Notes: generated by a model from the sequence alone, not told the origin. Positions 7,786-24,314 are shown, counted from the stretch's first letter. The stretch is DNA of 64,000 nucleotides from Cellulomonas fimi ATCC 484 (GCF_000212695.1 NC_015514.1:2356001-2420000), one strand, 5' to 3'. Numbers and translations are program-made.

Positions 7786-10059
7786 TCAGACCGCGCCGTG
7801 GAACGTCCGGGACAGGACGTCGAGCTGCTGCTCACGGGTCAGCCGCACGAAGTTCACGGCGTAGCCCGAGACGCGGATGGTGAGCTGCGGGTAGTTCTCC
7901 GGGTGCTCCATCGCGTCGAGCAGCGTCTCCCGGTTCAGGACGTTGACGTTCATGTGGTAGCCGTTCGACAGCGTGTACGCGTCGAGCAGACCGACCAGGT
8001 TCGTCACCTGCTCCTCCCGCGTGCGGCCCAGGCCCGAGGGCACGACCGACGAGGTGAGGGAGATGCCGTCCTGCGCCTCCGCGTACGGCAGCTTCGCGAC
8101 CGACAGCGCGGAGGCGAGCATGCCGTGCGAGTCGCGCCCGTTCATCGGGTTGGCGCCCGGGGCGAACGGCTCGCCGGCACGACGGCCGTCGGGGGTCGAG
8201 CCCGTGGCCTTGCCGTAGACGACGTTCGACGTGATCGTCAGGACGGACTGCGTGTGCAGCGCCTTGCGGTACGTCGGGTACTGGCGGATCTTCTCCATGA
8301 ACGTGTTGACGATCCACACGGCGATGTCGTCGGCGCGGTCGTCGTCGTTGCCGTAGCTCGGGTAGTCGCCCTCGATCGCGTACTCGGTCACGAGGCCGTC
8401 CGTCGTGCGCAGCGCCTTGACCTTGGCGTACTTGATCGCCGACAGCGAGTCCGCGACGACCGACAGGCCGGCGATGCCGCAGGCCAGCGTCCGCAGGATC
8501 TCGCGGTCGTGCAGCGCCATCTCGATGCGCTCGTACGCGTACTTGTCGTGCATGTAGTGCACGCAGTTCAGCGCGTCGACGTACGTCTGGGCCAGCCAGT
8601 CCATCGTCTTGTCGAACTTCGCCATGACGTCGTCGTAGTCGAGGTACTCGCCCTCGACCGGCGCGGCGACCGGCGCGACCTGCTTGCCGGAGACCTCGTC
8701 GCGGCCGCCGTTGATCGCGTAGAGCAGGGCCTTGGCGAGGTTCACGCGGGCCCCGAAGAACTGCATCTGCTTGCCGACGCGCATCGGGGACACGCAGCAC
8801 GCGATGGCCGCGTCGTCGCCCCAGTCGGCCCGGATGAGGTCGTCGGACTCGTACTGCACGGCCGAGGTGTCGATCGACACCTGCGCGCAGAAGGCCTTGA
8901 AGCCCTCGGGCAGCTTGTCGCTCCAGAACACGGTCATGTTCGGCTCGGGCGCCGGGCCCAGGTTGTAGAGCGTCTGCAGGTAGCGGAACGACGTCTTGGT
9001 GACGAGCGTGCGGCCGTCCTCGCCCATGCCGCCGATCGACTCGGTGACCCACGTCGGGTCGCCCGAGAAGAGGGCGTCGTACTCCGGGGTGCGCAGGAAG
9101 CGCACGATCCGCAGCTTGATGACGAAGTCGTCGATGACCTCCTGCGCCTGCTCCTCGGTGATCGCACCGGCAGCGAGGTCGCGCTCGAGGTAGATGTCGA
9201 GGAACGTCGAGGTGCGGCCCAGGGACATCGCCGCGCCGTTCTGCTCCTTCACCGCGGCGAGGTAGCCGAAGTACAGCCACTGCACGGCCTCGCGGCCGTT
9301 GGTCGCCGGGCCGGAGATGTCGTAGCCGTAGGACGCGGCCATCTGCTTGAGCTCGCCGAGCGCGCGGATCTGCTCCGCGAGCTCCTCGCGGTCGCGGATG
9401 ACGTCCTCGACGGAGCGCTCCATGTCGAGCTCGGCACGCTCGAGCTTCTTCGCGGCGATCAGCGCGTCGACGCCGTACAGGGCGACGCGGCGGTAGTCGC
9501 CGATGATCCGGCCGCGGCCGTAGGCGTCCGGCAGGCCCGTGATGATGTGGCTGCTGCGCGCGGCGCGCACGGCCGGCGGGTACACGTCGAAGACGCCGTC
9601 GTTGTGCGTCTTGCGGTACTTGCTGAAGATCTCGGAGACGACCGGGTCCGGCTCGTACCCGTAGGTCTCGAGGGACTTCTCGACCATCCGGTAGCCGCCG
9701 TTGGGCATGATCGCGCGCTTGAGCGGGGCGTCGGTCTGCAGGCCGACGATGAGCTCGTCGTCCTGGGAGATGTAGCCGGGCGCGTGCGACGTGATCGTCG
9801 AGGGCGTCTTGGCGTCGACGTCGTAGACGCCCTTCTCGCGCTCCTCGGGGAACATCGCGCTCAGGCGGTCCCAGATGCCGGTGGTGCGGGCCGTCGCACC
9901 CGCGAGGAAGCTGCTGTCGCCCTCGTAGGGCGTGTAGTTGCGCTGGATGAAGTCCCGCACGTCGACCCGGTCCGCCCAGGGACCGGTGACGAAGCCTGTC
10001 CACGCGGCCGGGGTGGTGGCCTCGTCGTGGGAGGTGGGGGGGACTGCGGTGGTGGACAT
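7786..10059 (-). CDS. pflB: Formate C-acetyltransferase (pyruvate formate-lyase)
   Basis: A 757-residue glycyl-radical enzyme converting pyruvate and CoA to acetyl-CoA and formate during fermentation. The catalytic pair is Cys421-Cys422 in IACCVSPM, and the radical glycine is Gly732 in RVSGYAVNF near the C-terminus, almost at the E. coli positions. Length is typical. ATG 10059 has GGAGGAG about 7 bases upstream. Together with pflA it gives the cell a mixed-acid fermentation route that saves NADH, in line with the facultatively anaerobic growth of cellulomonads. No formate transporter or formate dehydrogenase lies next to it. Confidence 0.97.
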   Translation of the reverse strand: MSTTAVPPTSHDEATTPAAWTGFVTGPWADRVDVRDFIQRNYTPYEGDSSFLAGATARTTGIWDRLSAMFPEEREKGVYDVDAKTPSTITSHAPGYISQDDELIVGLQTDAPLKRAIMPNGGYRMVEKSLETYGYEPDPVVSEIFSKYRKTHNDGVFDVYPPAVRAARSSHIITGLPDAYGRGRIIGDYRRVALYGVDALIAAKKLERAELDMERSVEDVIRDREELAEQIRALGELKQMAASYGYDISGPATNGREAVQWLYFGYLAAVKEQNGAAMSLGRTSTFLDIYLERDLAAGAITEEQAQEVIDDFVIKLRIVRFLRTPEYDALFSGDPTWVTESIGGMGEDGRTLVTKTSFRYLQTLYNLGPAPEPNMTVFWSDKLPEGFKAFCAQVSIDTSAVQYESDDLIRADWGDDAAIACCVSPMRVGKQMQFFGARVNLAKALLYAINGGRDEVSGKQVAPVAAPVEGEYLDYDDVMAKFDKTMDWLAQTYVDALNCVHYMHDKYAYERIEMALHDREILRTLACGIAGLSVVADSLSAIKYAKVKALRTTDGLVTEYAIEGDYPSYGNDDDRADDIAVWIVNTFMEKIRQYPTYRKALHTQSVLTITSNVVYGKATGSTPDGRRAGEPFAPGANPMNGRDSHGMLASALSVAKLPYAEAQDGISLTSSVVPSGLGRTREEQVTNLVGLLDAYTLSNGYHMNVNVLNRETLLDAMEHPENYPQLTIRVSGYAVNFVRLTREQQLDVLSRTFHGAV

Positions 10060-10087
10060 CTTCGCTCCTCCGGGGGTCGGTACTTCG

Positions 10088-10116
10088 AACCTACGGAGGC
10101 AGTGATGGGATGTCTT
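10088..10116 (-). promoter_or_regulatory. Candidate promoter of pflB-pflA
   Basis: On the minus strand AAGACA (10116-10111) and TAGGTT (10093-10088) are 17 bases apart. The start would be near 10081, giving a leader of about 22 bases with the Shine-Dalgarno sequence. I see no clear FNR-, Rex- or CRP-type palindrome overlapping it. Confidence 0.4.
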
Positions 10117-10159
10117 GGGACCTTGGCCCTGGGGGTCCCGGACCCCGTTGTGACGTGCG

Positions 10160-14418
<4,259 letters not shown>

Positions 14419-14422
<4 letters not shown>

Positions 14423-15099
14423 CGTCCGCGGCGGACGGCGTACGCGAGGCGCTGCGCGCGCTGTGCGCCGCGGGGCTGGACTGGCGGGTCGACCCGTCGC
14501 GGGTCCTGCCGTCGGTCGCCGACGCACGCCCGGCGGCCGTGCTGGTGCTGTTCGGCGAGCTGGACGCGGCACCCGCACGCACGGGCCGTCCCGCGGTCGC
14601 CGCCGACCTCGACGTGCTGCTCCAGCGCCGCGCGGCGACGCTCGGGCACCACGCCGGGCAGGTGTCGTTCCCCGGGGGCCGGACCGAGCCGTCCGACGTC
14701 TCCCCCGCGGCGGCCGCGGTGCGCGAGGCGGTCGAGGAGACCGGGCTCGACCCCACGGGCGTCGAGGTGCTCGGCACGCTGCCGCCGCTCGCGGTCCCGG
14801 TCAGCAACCACCTGGTCACTCCCGTGCCCGCGTGGTGGACGCGCCCGTCCGACGTCGCGGCCGTCGACCACCGGGAGACGGTCGAGGTGCTGCGCGTGCC
14901 GGTCGTCGACCTGCTGGACCCGGCGAACCGTGCGAGCGTCGCCCACGAGCGCGGCGGGGTGCGCGTGCGCACGCCCGCGTTCGTCGTCGGAGACCTCGTG
15001 GTCTGGGGGTTCACCGGTATCGTCCTGGGCCGCATGTTCGACGCGCTCGGCTGGAGCCTCCCGTGGGACGACCGCCGGACGGTCCAGCCGCCACGCTGA
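14419..15099 (+). CDS. NUDIX hydrolase, CoA pyrophosphatase-like
   Basis: A 226-residue NUDIX protein. The box starts at GQVSFPGGRTEPSD and continues VREAVEETGLDP, with REXXEE intact. The VSFPGG start and the ~200-residue length match the NudL/CoA-diphosphatase group (Pfam NUDIX, UPF0035-like), which splits CoA into 3',5'-ADP and phosphopantetheine. It could also act on another nucleoside diphosphate derivative. The ATG overlaps the previous stop (ATGA), so it ends a three-gene chain with guaB1 and the amidotransferase. Confidence 0.85.
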
Positions 15100-15157
15100 C
15101 CGGCGCGAGCCGCCTGCCCGCTCCGAGCCCTTGCCCGTGCCGGCCGAGAGGACACCC

Positions 15158-16042
15158 GTGGTCCACCCCGTCCCCGAGATCGACGTCGACGAGCACCTCG
15201 CCCGCACGCTCGTGCGCGACCAGCACCCGGACCTCGCGGACCTGCCCCTGACGTGGGCCGGCACCGGCTGGGACAACGTGCTGTGGCGGCTCGGTGACGA
15301 CCTCGCCCTGCGGTTCCCGGTGCGCGCGGCGTCCGCGCCGCTGGTCGAGCACGAGCAGCGCTGGCTGCCCGTCCTCGCGCCGCTGCTGCCGGTGGCGACC
15401 CCCGTGCCGGTGCGCACGGGCGTCCCGTCCACGCGCTACCCGTGGGCGTGGAGCGTCGTCCCGTGGTTCGACGCCGCGCCGGCGTGGCGCACGCCCGTGC
15501 GCGAGCGCGCCGCGTGGGTGCCGGAGCTCGCCGACGTCCTGGTGGCGCTGCACCGCCCGGCGCCCCCCGACGCGCCCCACAACCCCTTCCGCGGCGTCCC
15601 GCTGGCACCCGACGCGACCGTCCTGCGCGAGCGCCTCGACCGCCTCGCGCTGCCCGACGCGGACCGGGTGCTCGCGCTGCGCGCCGAGCTGGCCGCAGCC
15701 CCCGCGTGGGACGGGCCGGCGCTGTGGCTGCACGGCGACCCGCACCCCGCGAACCTGCTCGTCCACGACGGGCGGCTGCGCGCCGTCATCGACTTCGGTG
15801 ACGTGACGTCGGGCGACCCGGCGTCGGACCTCGCGACGGCGTGGCTGACGTTCGACGCCGACGGGCGGGCCGACCTGCGGGACCGGCTCGACCGTGCGCG
15901 CGGGTGGGACGACGCCGTGTGGCGGCGGGCGCGGGCATGGGCGCTGCACCTGGGTGTCGTCCTGCAGATGCACCCGGTGGACCACCCGCACCTGGCGGCC
16001 GTGGGCCGCCACGCCGTCAGCGAGGCGCTCGACGGCGACTGA
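15158..16042 (+). CDS. Aminoglycoside phosphotransferase-family (APH) small-molecule kinase
   Basis: A 294-residue APH-fold kinase. The catalytic loop is LWLHGDPHPANLLV (about residue 190) and the metal-binding Asp is in AVIDFGDVTSGDPASDLA. N-terminal strands around LTWAGTGWDNVLWRLGDDLA form the nucleotide-binding loop. Such proteins phosphorylate aminoglycosides, macrolides, sugars or other hydroxyl compounds, and chromosomal actinobacterial copies are usually uncharacterised. It is not evidence of drug resistance. The start GTG 15158 follows GAGAGGA. It lies 58 bases after the NUDIX gene. Confidence 0.8.
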   Translation: MVHPVPEIDVDEHLARTLVRDQHPDLADLPLTWAGTGWDNVLWRLGDDLALRFPVRAASAPLVEHEQRWLPVLAPLLPVATPVPVRTGVPSTRYPWAWSVVPWFDAAPAWRTPVRERAAWVPELADVLVALHRPAPPDAPHNPFRGVPLAPDATVLRERLDRLALPDADRVLALRAELAAAPAWDGPALWLHGDPHPANLLVHDGRLRAVIDFGDVTSGDPASDLATAWLTFDADGRADLRDRLDRARGWDDAVWRRARAWALHLGVVLQMHPVDHPHLAAVGRHAVSEALDGD

Positions 16043-16112
16043 CGCGGCCGACCGGTCCGCGCGTGCGGGCGCGCGGGCCCGGGTCGCGGGGCTGCGTGTC
16101 GGACGCCACCCG

Positions 16113-16118
16113 TACGGT
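16113..16118 (+). promoter_or_regulatory. -10-like TACGGT, leaderless-type
   Basis: TACGGT is followed by 7 bases and then ATG 16126; no Shine-Dalgarno sequence is present. Confidence 0.5.
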
Positions 16119-16125
16119 GGCGCGC

Positions 16126-17022
16126 ATGCCGACCACCGCACCCCTCGGCCTCCTCGGCGTCCCGTCGAGCGTCGCCGCGCACGCGCCCGGTCTCGAGCGC
16201 GGCCCCGCGGCCCTGCGCCGTGCCGGGCTCGTCGCGACGCTGCGCGCCGCGGGTCGCGACGTCGTGGACCACGGCGACACCGCGGTCGCCCGCTGGCGGC
16301 ACGACCCGCCGGGACGCACCGTCCCGCACGACGTGCACCGCGTCGTCGAGGTGCTGCAGGAGGCGCGCGCCGCGACGCGGGCGGTGCTCGACGCGGGGCA
16401 CGTGCCGGTCGTCGTCGGGGGTGAGTGCACGGTCACGCTGGCGGTGCTCGCGGCGGCCGTCGACGCCGGGCGGGACCTCGGGCTCGTGTACGTGGACGGT
16501 GGCCAGGACCTGCACGTCCCGACCGGCCCCGCGGACGAGCCGATCGCGGACTCGACGGGTGTCGCGCACCTGCTCGACCTGCCCGGCGTGCACCCCGCGC
16601 TCGCCGGGTTCGGCCCGCGCCGCCCGCTGCTCACCGCGGACCGCCTCGCGTTCGTCGGGCAGTCCGACGACGAGGAGGACGTGCACGGGCTCGTGCCGTC
16701 CCTGCGCGTCCGGGCGGACGCCGTCACCGCGGACCCGGTCGCGGCGGCCGCCCGGGCGCTCGCCGTCGCGGGGCGCGACGGGTACCTCGTGCACCTCGAC
16801 GTCGACGTGCTCGACTTCTTCGCGTTGCCGCTCGCCGACGTCCCCACCTACGGCCGTGGCCTCGTCCCGGCCACGCTCGGCACCCTGCTCGCGGCCCTCG
16901 TCCGCAGCGAGGGGTTCGCGGGGCTCGTCGTGACCGAGGCGAACCCCGACCGGGACGCCGACGGCGAGCACCTCGCGCTGCTCGTCCGGCTGATCGCCGA
17001 CGCCCTCACCACCGGCCGCTGA
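16126..17022 (+). CDS. Arginase/ureohydrolase-fold protein with altered metal site
   Basis: A 298-residue member of the arginase superfamily: PVVVGGECTVTLAVL, LVYVDGGQDLHVP, LVHLDVDVLD and TEANPD are the four family signatures. Canonical enzymes hold two Mn ions with His in GGDH and His in DAHxD. Here these are Cys101 and Gly126, while Asp124, Asp128, Asp225 and Asp227 are kept. The second site is therefore crippled, so normal arginase or agmatinase activity is doubtful; it may bind one metal or have another role. The N-terminal half is a typical family opening (GVPSS...GLERGPAALR). Leaderless start at ATG 16126. Confidence 0.75.
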   Translation: MPTTAPLGLLGVPSSVAAHAPGLERGPAALRRAGLVATLRAAGRDVVDHGDTAVARWRHDPPGRTVPHDVHRVVEVLQEARAATRAVLDAGHVPVVVGGECTVTLAVLAAAVDAGRDLGLVYVDGGQDLHVPTGPADEPIADSTGVAHLLDLPGVHPALAGFGPRRPLLTADRLAFVGQSDDEEDVHGLVPSLRVRADAVTADPVAAAARALAVAGRDGYLVHLDVDVLDFFALPLADVPTYGRGLVPATLGTLLAALVRSEGFAGLVVTEANPDRDADGEHLALLVRLIADALTTGR

Positions 17023-17041
17023 CACGACGACGCGACCCCGC

Positions 17042-17047
17042 GATACT
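17042..17047 (+). promoter_or_regulatory. -10-like GATACT, leaderless-type
   Basis: GATACT lies 6 bases before ATG 17054 and keeps the two best-conserved -10 positions (A2, T6). No Shine-Dalgarno sequence is seen. Confidence 0.35.
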
Positions 17048-17053
17048 GACGCC

Positions 17054-17482
17054 ATGGCCGACCAGCCGCGCACGGTGCCCACCGACGCCGACGTCCGCGC
17101 GTTCGTCGACGCGGTCCCGCACGCGGTCCGTCGCCGCGACGCGCAGCGCCTGCTCGACCTGCTGGGCCGCGTGACGGGTGAGCAGCCGCGGATGTGGGGC
17201 CCGTCCATCGTCGGCTACGGCAGCTACCACTACCGCTACGCGAGCGGACGCGAGGGCGATGCGGCCGCCGCGGGCTTCTCGCCGCGCACGGCCTCGACGA
17301 CCGTCTACCTGGCCGACGGTTTCGACGCGCACGCCGAGGACCTTGCGGCGCTCGGCCCGCACACCACGAGCGTCAGCTGCCTGTACCTCAAGGACCTCGA
17401 CCGCGTGGACCTGGCGGTCCTCGAGCGCATCCTGCGACGGTCCTGGGCGACGGTGACCGCTCCCGGCTTCGGCCAGGTCTGA
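17054..17482 (+). CDS. DUF1801 domain protein
   Basis: A 142-residue cytosolic protein of the DUF1801/YdhG-like fold. WGPSIVGYGSYHYRYASGRE and the middle segment GFSPRTASTTVYLADG are the family's usual core, and SCLYLKDLDRVDLAVLE the C-terminal helix. Function unknown. It starts at ATG 17054 right after a -10-like box and ends before a bidirectional hairpin shared with acnA. Confidence 0.8.
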   Translation: MADQPRTVPTDADVRAFVDAVPHAVRRRDAQRLLDLLGRVTGEQPRMWGPSIVGYGSYHYRYASGREGDAAAAGFSPRTASTTVYLADGFDAHAEDLAALGPHTTSVSCLYLKDLDRVDLAVLERILRRSWATVTAPGFGQV

Positions 17483-17531
17483 CCCCGACGTCGCAGGGGG
17501 ACGCGAGCGGGCCCAGCACGGCGGTCCGCGG

Positions 17532-17573
17532 ACGACCGCGCCCGGCCTCCCGAGGAGGGCCGGGCGCGGTCGT
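17532..17573. terminator. Bidirectional hairpin between DUF1801 and acnA
   Basis: A perfect 16-bp stem (17532-17547 with 17558-17573) with a 10-base loop sits between two convergent genes. Confidence 0.75.
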
Positions 17574-17585
17574 GCGTGCGGGACG

Positions 17586-20396
<2,811 letters not shown>

Positions 20397-20492
20397 GTGG
20401 GGCTCCTTCGCTGGGCGAGTCTGCCCGGGGATGGGGGTCACCCGGACGCAGGACGTGCGACCTCCCAGCCTACGGCGGCCCGGGTCGCAAAT

Positions 20493-20510
20493 TATCTCGA
20501 CATCAAGATA
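20493..20510. promoter_or_regulatory. 18-bp palindrome upstream of acnA
   Basis: TATCTCGACATCAAGATA is an imperfect palindrome in which 7 of 9 base pairs match. It is one of the few AT-rich islands here and sits about 100 bases before the acnA start, in a position fit for a regulator of the TCA cycle. The cognate factor is not encoded next to it. Confidence 0.5.
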
Positions 20511-20591
20511 CATGCTCGATACCGGTGCGCGCACCCTCGTCCGCGCACGCGTCCCGGCGGGCACGCGTCCCGGCAGAGCCGCCGGGCACAG

Positions 20592-20628
20592 CACGACCCC
20601 CGCGCCCGGCGGGGCTGCGGGGGTCGTG
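20592..20628 (-). terminator. Hairpin terminator after the 58-residue gene
   Basis: A perfect 12-bp stem (20592-20603 with 20617-20628) with a 13-base loop, 36 bases downstream of the small minus-strand gene. Confidence 0.65.
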
Positions 20629-20663
20629 GGCGGTACCGGACGCGCGGCCCGGCCCGGGACCGG

Positions 20664-20840
20664 TCAGCTCGGCCCGGACGCCTTCTTCTCCGCCTCGAGG
20701 GCCTCGAGCGCCTTGCGCTCGGCCTCCACGGCACGCTCGTGCGCGCGCGGGTCGTAGTCCGGCGTGCCCTGCTTGTGCAGCTCCTGCGTCGCCAGCCTGC
20801 TCGCCTCGGCCAGCCGGTGCGCCGCGTCCTTCTCGCTCAC
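20664..20840 (-). CDS. Small charged alpha-helical protein, 58 residues
   Basis: GTG 20840 to TGA 20664. A strong GGAGGGGAG lies 5-6 bases upstream and a hairpin lies downstream, so it looks like a real, separately expressed gene. The product starts VSEKDAAHRLAEASRL and ends in a Lys/Glu/Ala helix (EAERKALEALEAEKKA); it should be a soluble, charged helical protein. I recognise no family. It lies between the acnA regulatory region and the RNA methyltransferase gene, and the same strand makes it possible that it follows that gene's transcript. Confidence 0.6.
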   Translation of the reverse strand: MSEKDAAHRLAEASRLATQELHKQGTPDYDPRAHERAVEAERKALEALEAEKKASGPS

Positions 20841-20940
20841 GGTCCGCTCCCCTCCGCCGCCCCGCCCTCGGTGCGGCTGCCACCCACGCTAACGCTGGTC
20901 AGGGCGCACGTCGCGCGCTGCCACGGCCTGCGCGAGGCGG

Positions 20941-22230
20941 TCAGCGGGTGAAGACCGCGACCGCCTCCAGGTGGTGCGTGTGCGGGAACAGGTCGTACCC
21001 CTGCACGTCGTCCAGCGCGTACCCCGCCTCGCCCAGCAGCGCGACGTCCCGGGCCAGCGCCGCGGGGTCGCACGCCACGTAGACGACCCGCTCGGGCCGC
21101 AGCGCAGCGACCGCGTCGACCACGCGCCGGCCGGCGCCCGTGCGGGGCGGGTCGAGCACGACGGCGTCGGCGTGCACGACGTCCGAGTCGGCGTCCTGCC
21201 GGCCCGTCAGCACACGCGCCACGTCACCGGCGTGCAGCTCGACGTTCGGGCGGTCGTGCACGTTGCGCCGGGCGTCGCGCACCGCGCGCGCGTCGCCCTC
21301 CACGGACACGACCTCGCCGTCGCCGACCGCGTCCGCGAGCGGCAGCGTGAAGAGCCCCGCGCCCGCGTACAGGTCGAGCACGACCGCTCCGTCCACGTCG
21401 CCCAGCGCGTCGAGCACGGCACCCACCAGCAGCCCGGGCGCCTCGCGGTGCACCTGCCAGAACCCGGCCGCGGCGACCCGGTAGGTGTACGTCACGTCGC
21501 CGCGTCGCACCTCCTCGCGCACCGACGTGCGCGCGTTCGGGCGCTTGTCGGTGCGTCCGCGGCCCAGGTCGAACGGGGCGCCGTCCTGGAGCACGAGCGG
21601 GGTGTCGCCGGCGGCGGGCGCGACGGCCTCGATCCGCGCACCCCCGGACCAGCGGCGCTCGAAGAGCCCCAGCGCCTCGATCGCCTCGGTCGCCAGGGGC
21701 ATCGCGTCGAGCGCCCGCACGTCGTGCGAGCGGTGACCGCGCATCCCCGCGCGGCCCCGGGCGTCCGCGACCAGGTCGATCCGGGTGCGCCAGTGCAGGC
21801 CTCCCCGGTCGTCGTCGCCGGGCGCGGCGTGCACCGTGACGGCACGCTCGTCGCGTGCGAGCCGCCGGAGCTGCTCGGCGAGCACCGCCTCCTTCCACCG
21901 GCGCTGCGCGGGCAGGGCGACGTGCGCGAGCTCGCCGCCGCCGACGCCACCGGCGCCGGCCTCGGGCCACGCCGACGCGACCCGGTCGGGCGACGCCTCG
22001 AGGACCTCGACGGCGTCGGCACGCCAGAACGAGGCACTCTCCCCCGCGTCGGTCAGCCGCGCCCGCACACGCTCGCCGGGCAGGGTGTGCCGCACGAACA
22101 CGACACGGCCCTCGTGCCGCGCGACGCAGTGCCCGCCGTGCGCCACCGGACCCACCTCGAGCTCGACGAGGGCGTCCGGGTCGGGACGGTCGGCAGGGGC
22201 AGGAGGCGTCGCGGGGGGCTCAGTAACCAC
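20941..22230 (-). CDS. TRAM-domain SAM-dependent RNA (uracil-5-)methyltransferase, TrmA/RumA-type
   Basis: A 429-residue class I methyltransferase. A TRAM (OB-fold) RNA-binding domain covers residues ~15-75 (ELEVGPVAHGGHCVARHEG). The SAM site is VLDLYAGAGLFTLPLA, with VVLDPPRTGAG as motif IV and the catalytic Cys in VVYVACDPAALARD. Enzymes of this type make m5U in tRNA or rRNA. The central segment contains few Cys, so I cannot confirm the Fe-S cluster of RumA. The start GTG 22230 overlaps the end of the transporter gene by 11 bases. The pair resembles Rv2689c-Rv2690c. Confidence 0.88.
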   Translation of the reverse strand: MVTEPPATPPAPADRPDPDALVELEVGPVAHGGHCVARHEGRVVFVRHTLPGERVRARLTDAGESASFWRADAVEVLEASPDRVASAWPEAGAGGVGGGELAHVALPAQRRWKEAVLAEQLRRLARDERAVTVHAAPGDDDRGGLHWRTRIDLVADARGRAGMRGHRSHDVRALDAMPLATEAIEALGLFERRWSGGARIEAVAPAAGDTPLVLQDGAPFDLGRGRTDKRPNARTSVREEVRRGDVTYTYRVAAAGFWQVHREAPGLLVGAVLDALGDVDGAVVLDLYAGAGLFTLPLADAVGDGEVVSVEGDARAVRDARRNVHDRPNVELHAGDVARVLTGRQDADSDVVHADAVVLDPPRTGAGRRVVDAVAALRPERVVYVACDPAALARDVALLGEAGYALDDVQGYDLFPHTHHLEAVAVFTR

Positions 22231-24223
22231 GCGGCACGGTACCCCGGACCGGCTCCTCGAGGCCCGTCTGCCCCTCCGACGACGCGAGCTGCCACGGCAC
22301 CGAGGCGACGACGACGCCCGGCGTGAACAGCAGGCGTCCCTTGAGGCGCAGGGCGCTCTGGTTGTGCAGCAGCTGCTCCCACCAGTGGCCCACGACGTAC
22401 TCCGGGATGTAGACGACCACGAGGTCGCGCGGGCTCTCGCGGCGGATCGAGCGCACGTAGGTGAGCACCGGACGGGTGATCTCACGGAACGGCGAGTCGA
22501 GCACGCGCAGCGGCACGGGCAGGTTGAGCGCCTCCCACTGCTCGCGCAGGCGGTCGACGTCCTCCGGGTCCACGCCGACGGTGACGGCCTCGAGCAGCTG
22601 CGGGCGCGACGCGCGGGCGTACGCGAGCGCACGCATCGTCGGACGGTGCAGGTGCGAGACGAGCACGATCGCGTGCACGCGGCTCGGCAGCGCACGGGCG
22701 GCCTCGGCGTCGTCGCCGAGCGCGAGCTCGGCGCGCACGTGCTGGTAGTGCCGGCTGATGCCCTTCATGAGCACGAAGACGGCGACCATCGCGAGGATCG
22801 CGATCCACGCGCCGTGCGTGAACTTCGTGATGAGCACGATGACGAGCACCGTCGCCGTCATCGCCAGGCCGATCGTGTTGATCACCCGCGAGCGCTTCAT
22901 CCGGGCCCGCGCCGCTGGGTTCGGCTCGGTGCGCAGCGCGCGCGTCCAGTGCCGCACCATGCCCGTCTGGCTGATGGTGAACGACACGAAGACGCCGACG
23001 ATGTACAGCTGGATGAGCCGCGTGACCTCGGCGTCGAACGCCCAGATGAGCGCGACGGCCGCGGCCGCGAGCGTGACGATGCCGTTGGAGAACGCGAGCC
23101 GGTCGCCGCGCGTGTGCAGCTGGCGCGGCAGGTACCCGTCGCGCGCGAGGATCGAGCCGAGCACCGGGAACCCGTTGAACGCCGTGTTGGCGGCGAGCAC
23201 CAGGATCAGACCGGTGACGACGGACACCAGGACGAACATCACCGGCACGCCCTGGAACACCGAGTCGGCGAGCTGGCTGATCACGGGGTGCTGCACGTAG
23301 TCCTCGCCGACGGGCACGCCGTTCTCGAGGAGCTGCGTCGCGGGCTCCTCCGCGAAGCGCACCTGCGTGGCCTGCGCGAGCAGCAGGATGCCCATGATCA
23401 TCGTGATCGACAGTCCACCGAGCAGCGCGAGCGTCGTGGCCGCGTTGCGCGACTTCGGCTTCTTGAACGCCGGCACGCCGTTGCTGATGGCCTCGACGCC
23501 GGTGAGGGCGGCACAGCCCGACGCGAAGGCGCGCAGGATGAGGAAGAACCCGGCGAGGCCGGTGAGCCCCTGGTCGAAGCCCGCCTCGGCCGCGACGTCG
23601 AAGCCCGCGCTCTCGGACAGCGGGAGCGTGCCCGCGAAGTAGCGGATGGCGCCGACCACCGCGAGCGAGCCGATCGCGAACATGAACAGGTACACGGGGA
23701 CCGCGAACGCGCGGCCCGACTCCTTGACCCCGCGCAGGTTCGCCACCGTCAGCAGGACGACCAGCCCGATCGCGAAGGCGGCCTCGTGGCCACGCAGCGG
23801 CGGGAAGGCGGTCGCCGCGTACTGCGCGCCCGACGAGATCGAGACGGCGACCGTGAGCACGTAGTCGACGAGCAGCGCGCTCGCCACGGTGACCCCGGCG
23901 TTCGGCCCGAGGTTGACGTTCGCCACCTCGTAGCCACCGCCGCCCGAGGGGTACGCGTGCACGTTCTGCCGGTACGAGGCGACGACCGTGATCATCACGA
24001 CGACGACCGCGATGCCGACCCACGGCGAGATGACGAGGGCCGACAGACCCGCGAGCGACAGGGTCAGGAGGATCTCGTCGGGGGCGTACGCGACGGACGA
24101 CAGAGCGTCCGAGGCGAACACCGGCAGGGCGATCCGCTTGGGCAGGAGCGTGTGGCCGAGCCGGTCGCTCCGGACGGGACGTCCGAGAACGAGTCGCTTG
24201 GCGGCATCCGCGAGGTCCGACAC
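22220..24223 (-). CDS. KimA-like APC-superfamily potassium transporter
   Basis: A 667-residue membrane protein with about 12 transmembrane helices and a ~150-residue cytosolic tail. The N-terminal segment runs LGRPVRSDRLGHTLLPKRIA, then SDALSSVAYAPDEIL and YPSGGGGYEVANVNLGPN; later come SGCAALTGVEAISNGVPAFK, LVLAANTAFNGFP and GDRLAFSNGIV. These match Bacillus KimA, a proton-coupled high-affinity K+ transporter, much better than amino acid permeases. Leaderless-type start at GTG 24223 (TACGAT 8 bases before). It is divergent from the TrkA-type genes ceoB-ceoC, which supports a K+ role. I rely on motif memory; no search was run. Confidence 0.8.
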   Translation of the reverse strand: MSDLADAAKRLVLGRPVRSDRLGHTLLPKRIALPVFASDALSSVAYAPDEILLTLSLAGLSALVISPWVGIAVVVVMITVVASYRQNVHAYPSGGGGYEVANVNLGPNAGVTVASALLVDYVLTVAVSISSGAQYAATAFPPLRGHEAAFAIGLVVLLTVANLRGVKESGRAFAVPVYLFMFAIGSLAVVGAIRYFAGTLPLSESAGFDVAAEAGFDQGLTGLAGFFLILRAFASGCAALTGVEAISNGVPAFKKPKSRNAATTLALLGGLSITMIMGILLLAQATQVRFAEEPATQLLENGVPVGEDYVQHPVISQLADSVFQGVPVMFVLVSVVTGLILVLAANTAFNGFPVLGSILARDGYLPRQLHTRGDRLAFSNGIVTLAAAAVALIWAFDAEVTRLIQLYIVGVFVSFTISQTGMVRHWTRALRTEPNPAARARMKRSRVINTIGLAMTATVLVIVLITKFTHGAWIAILAMVAVFVLMKGISRHYQHVRAELALGDDAEAARALPSRVHAIVLVSHLHRPTMRALAYARASRPQLLEAVTVGVDPEDVDRLREQWEALNLPVPLRVLDSPFREITRPVLTYVRSIRRESPRDLVVVYIPEYVVGHWWEQLLHNQSALRLKGRLLFTPGVVVASVPWQLASSEGQTGLEEPVRGTVPRGY

Positions 24224-24231
24224 GAGAGTCG

Positions 24232-24237
24232 ATCGTA
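24232..24237 (-). promoter_or_regulatory. -10-like TACGAT, leaderless-type, for the KimA-like gene
   Basis: On the minus strand TACGAT is followed by 8 bases and GTG 24223; there is no Shine-Dalgarno sequence. Confidence 0.45.
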
Positions 24238-24314
24238 GGCCTGCGATCGGGGAGCGGCACCACTCGGAGGTCCCGGGCCGCCCGTGGCGCGTCACACGAG
24301 GCCCCGGGCAGGTA

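Noticed and set aside
15158..16042. Aminoglycoside resistance gene
   Set aside because: Only the general APH fold is visible; chromosomal relatives usually have no resistance role.
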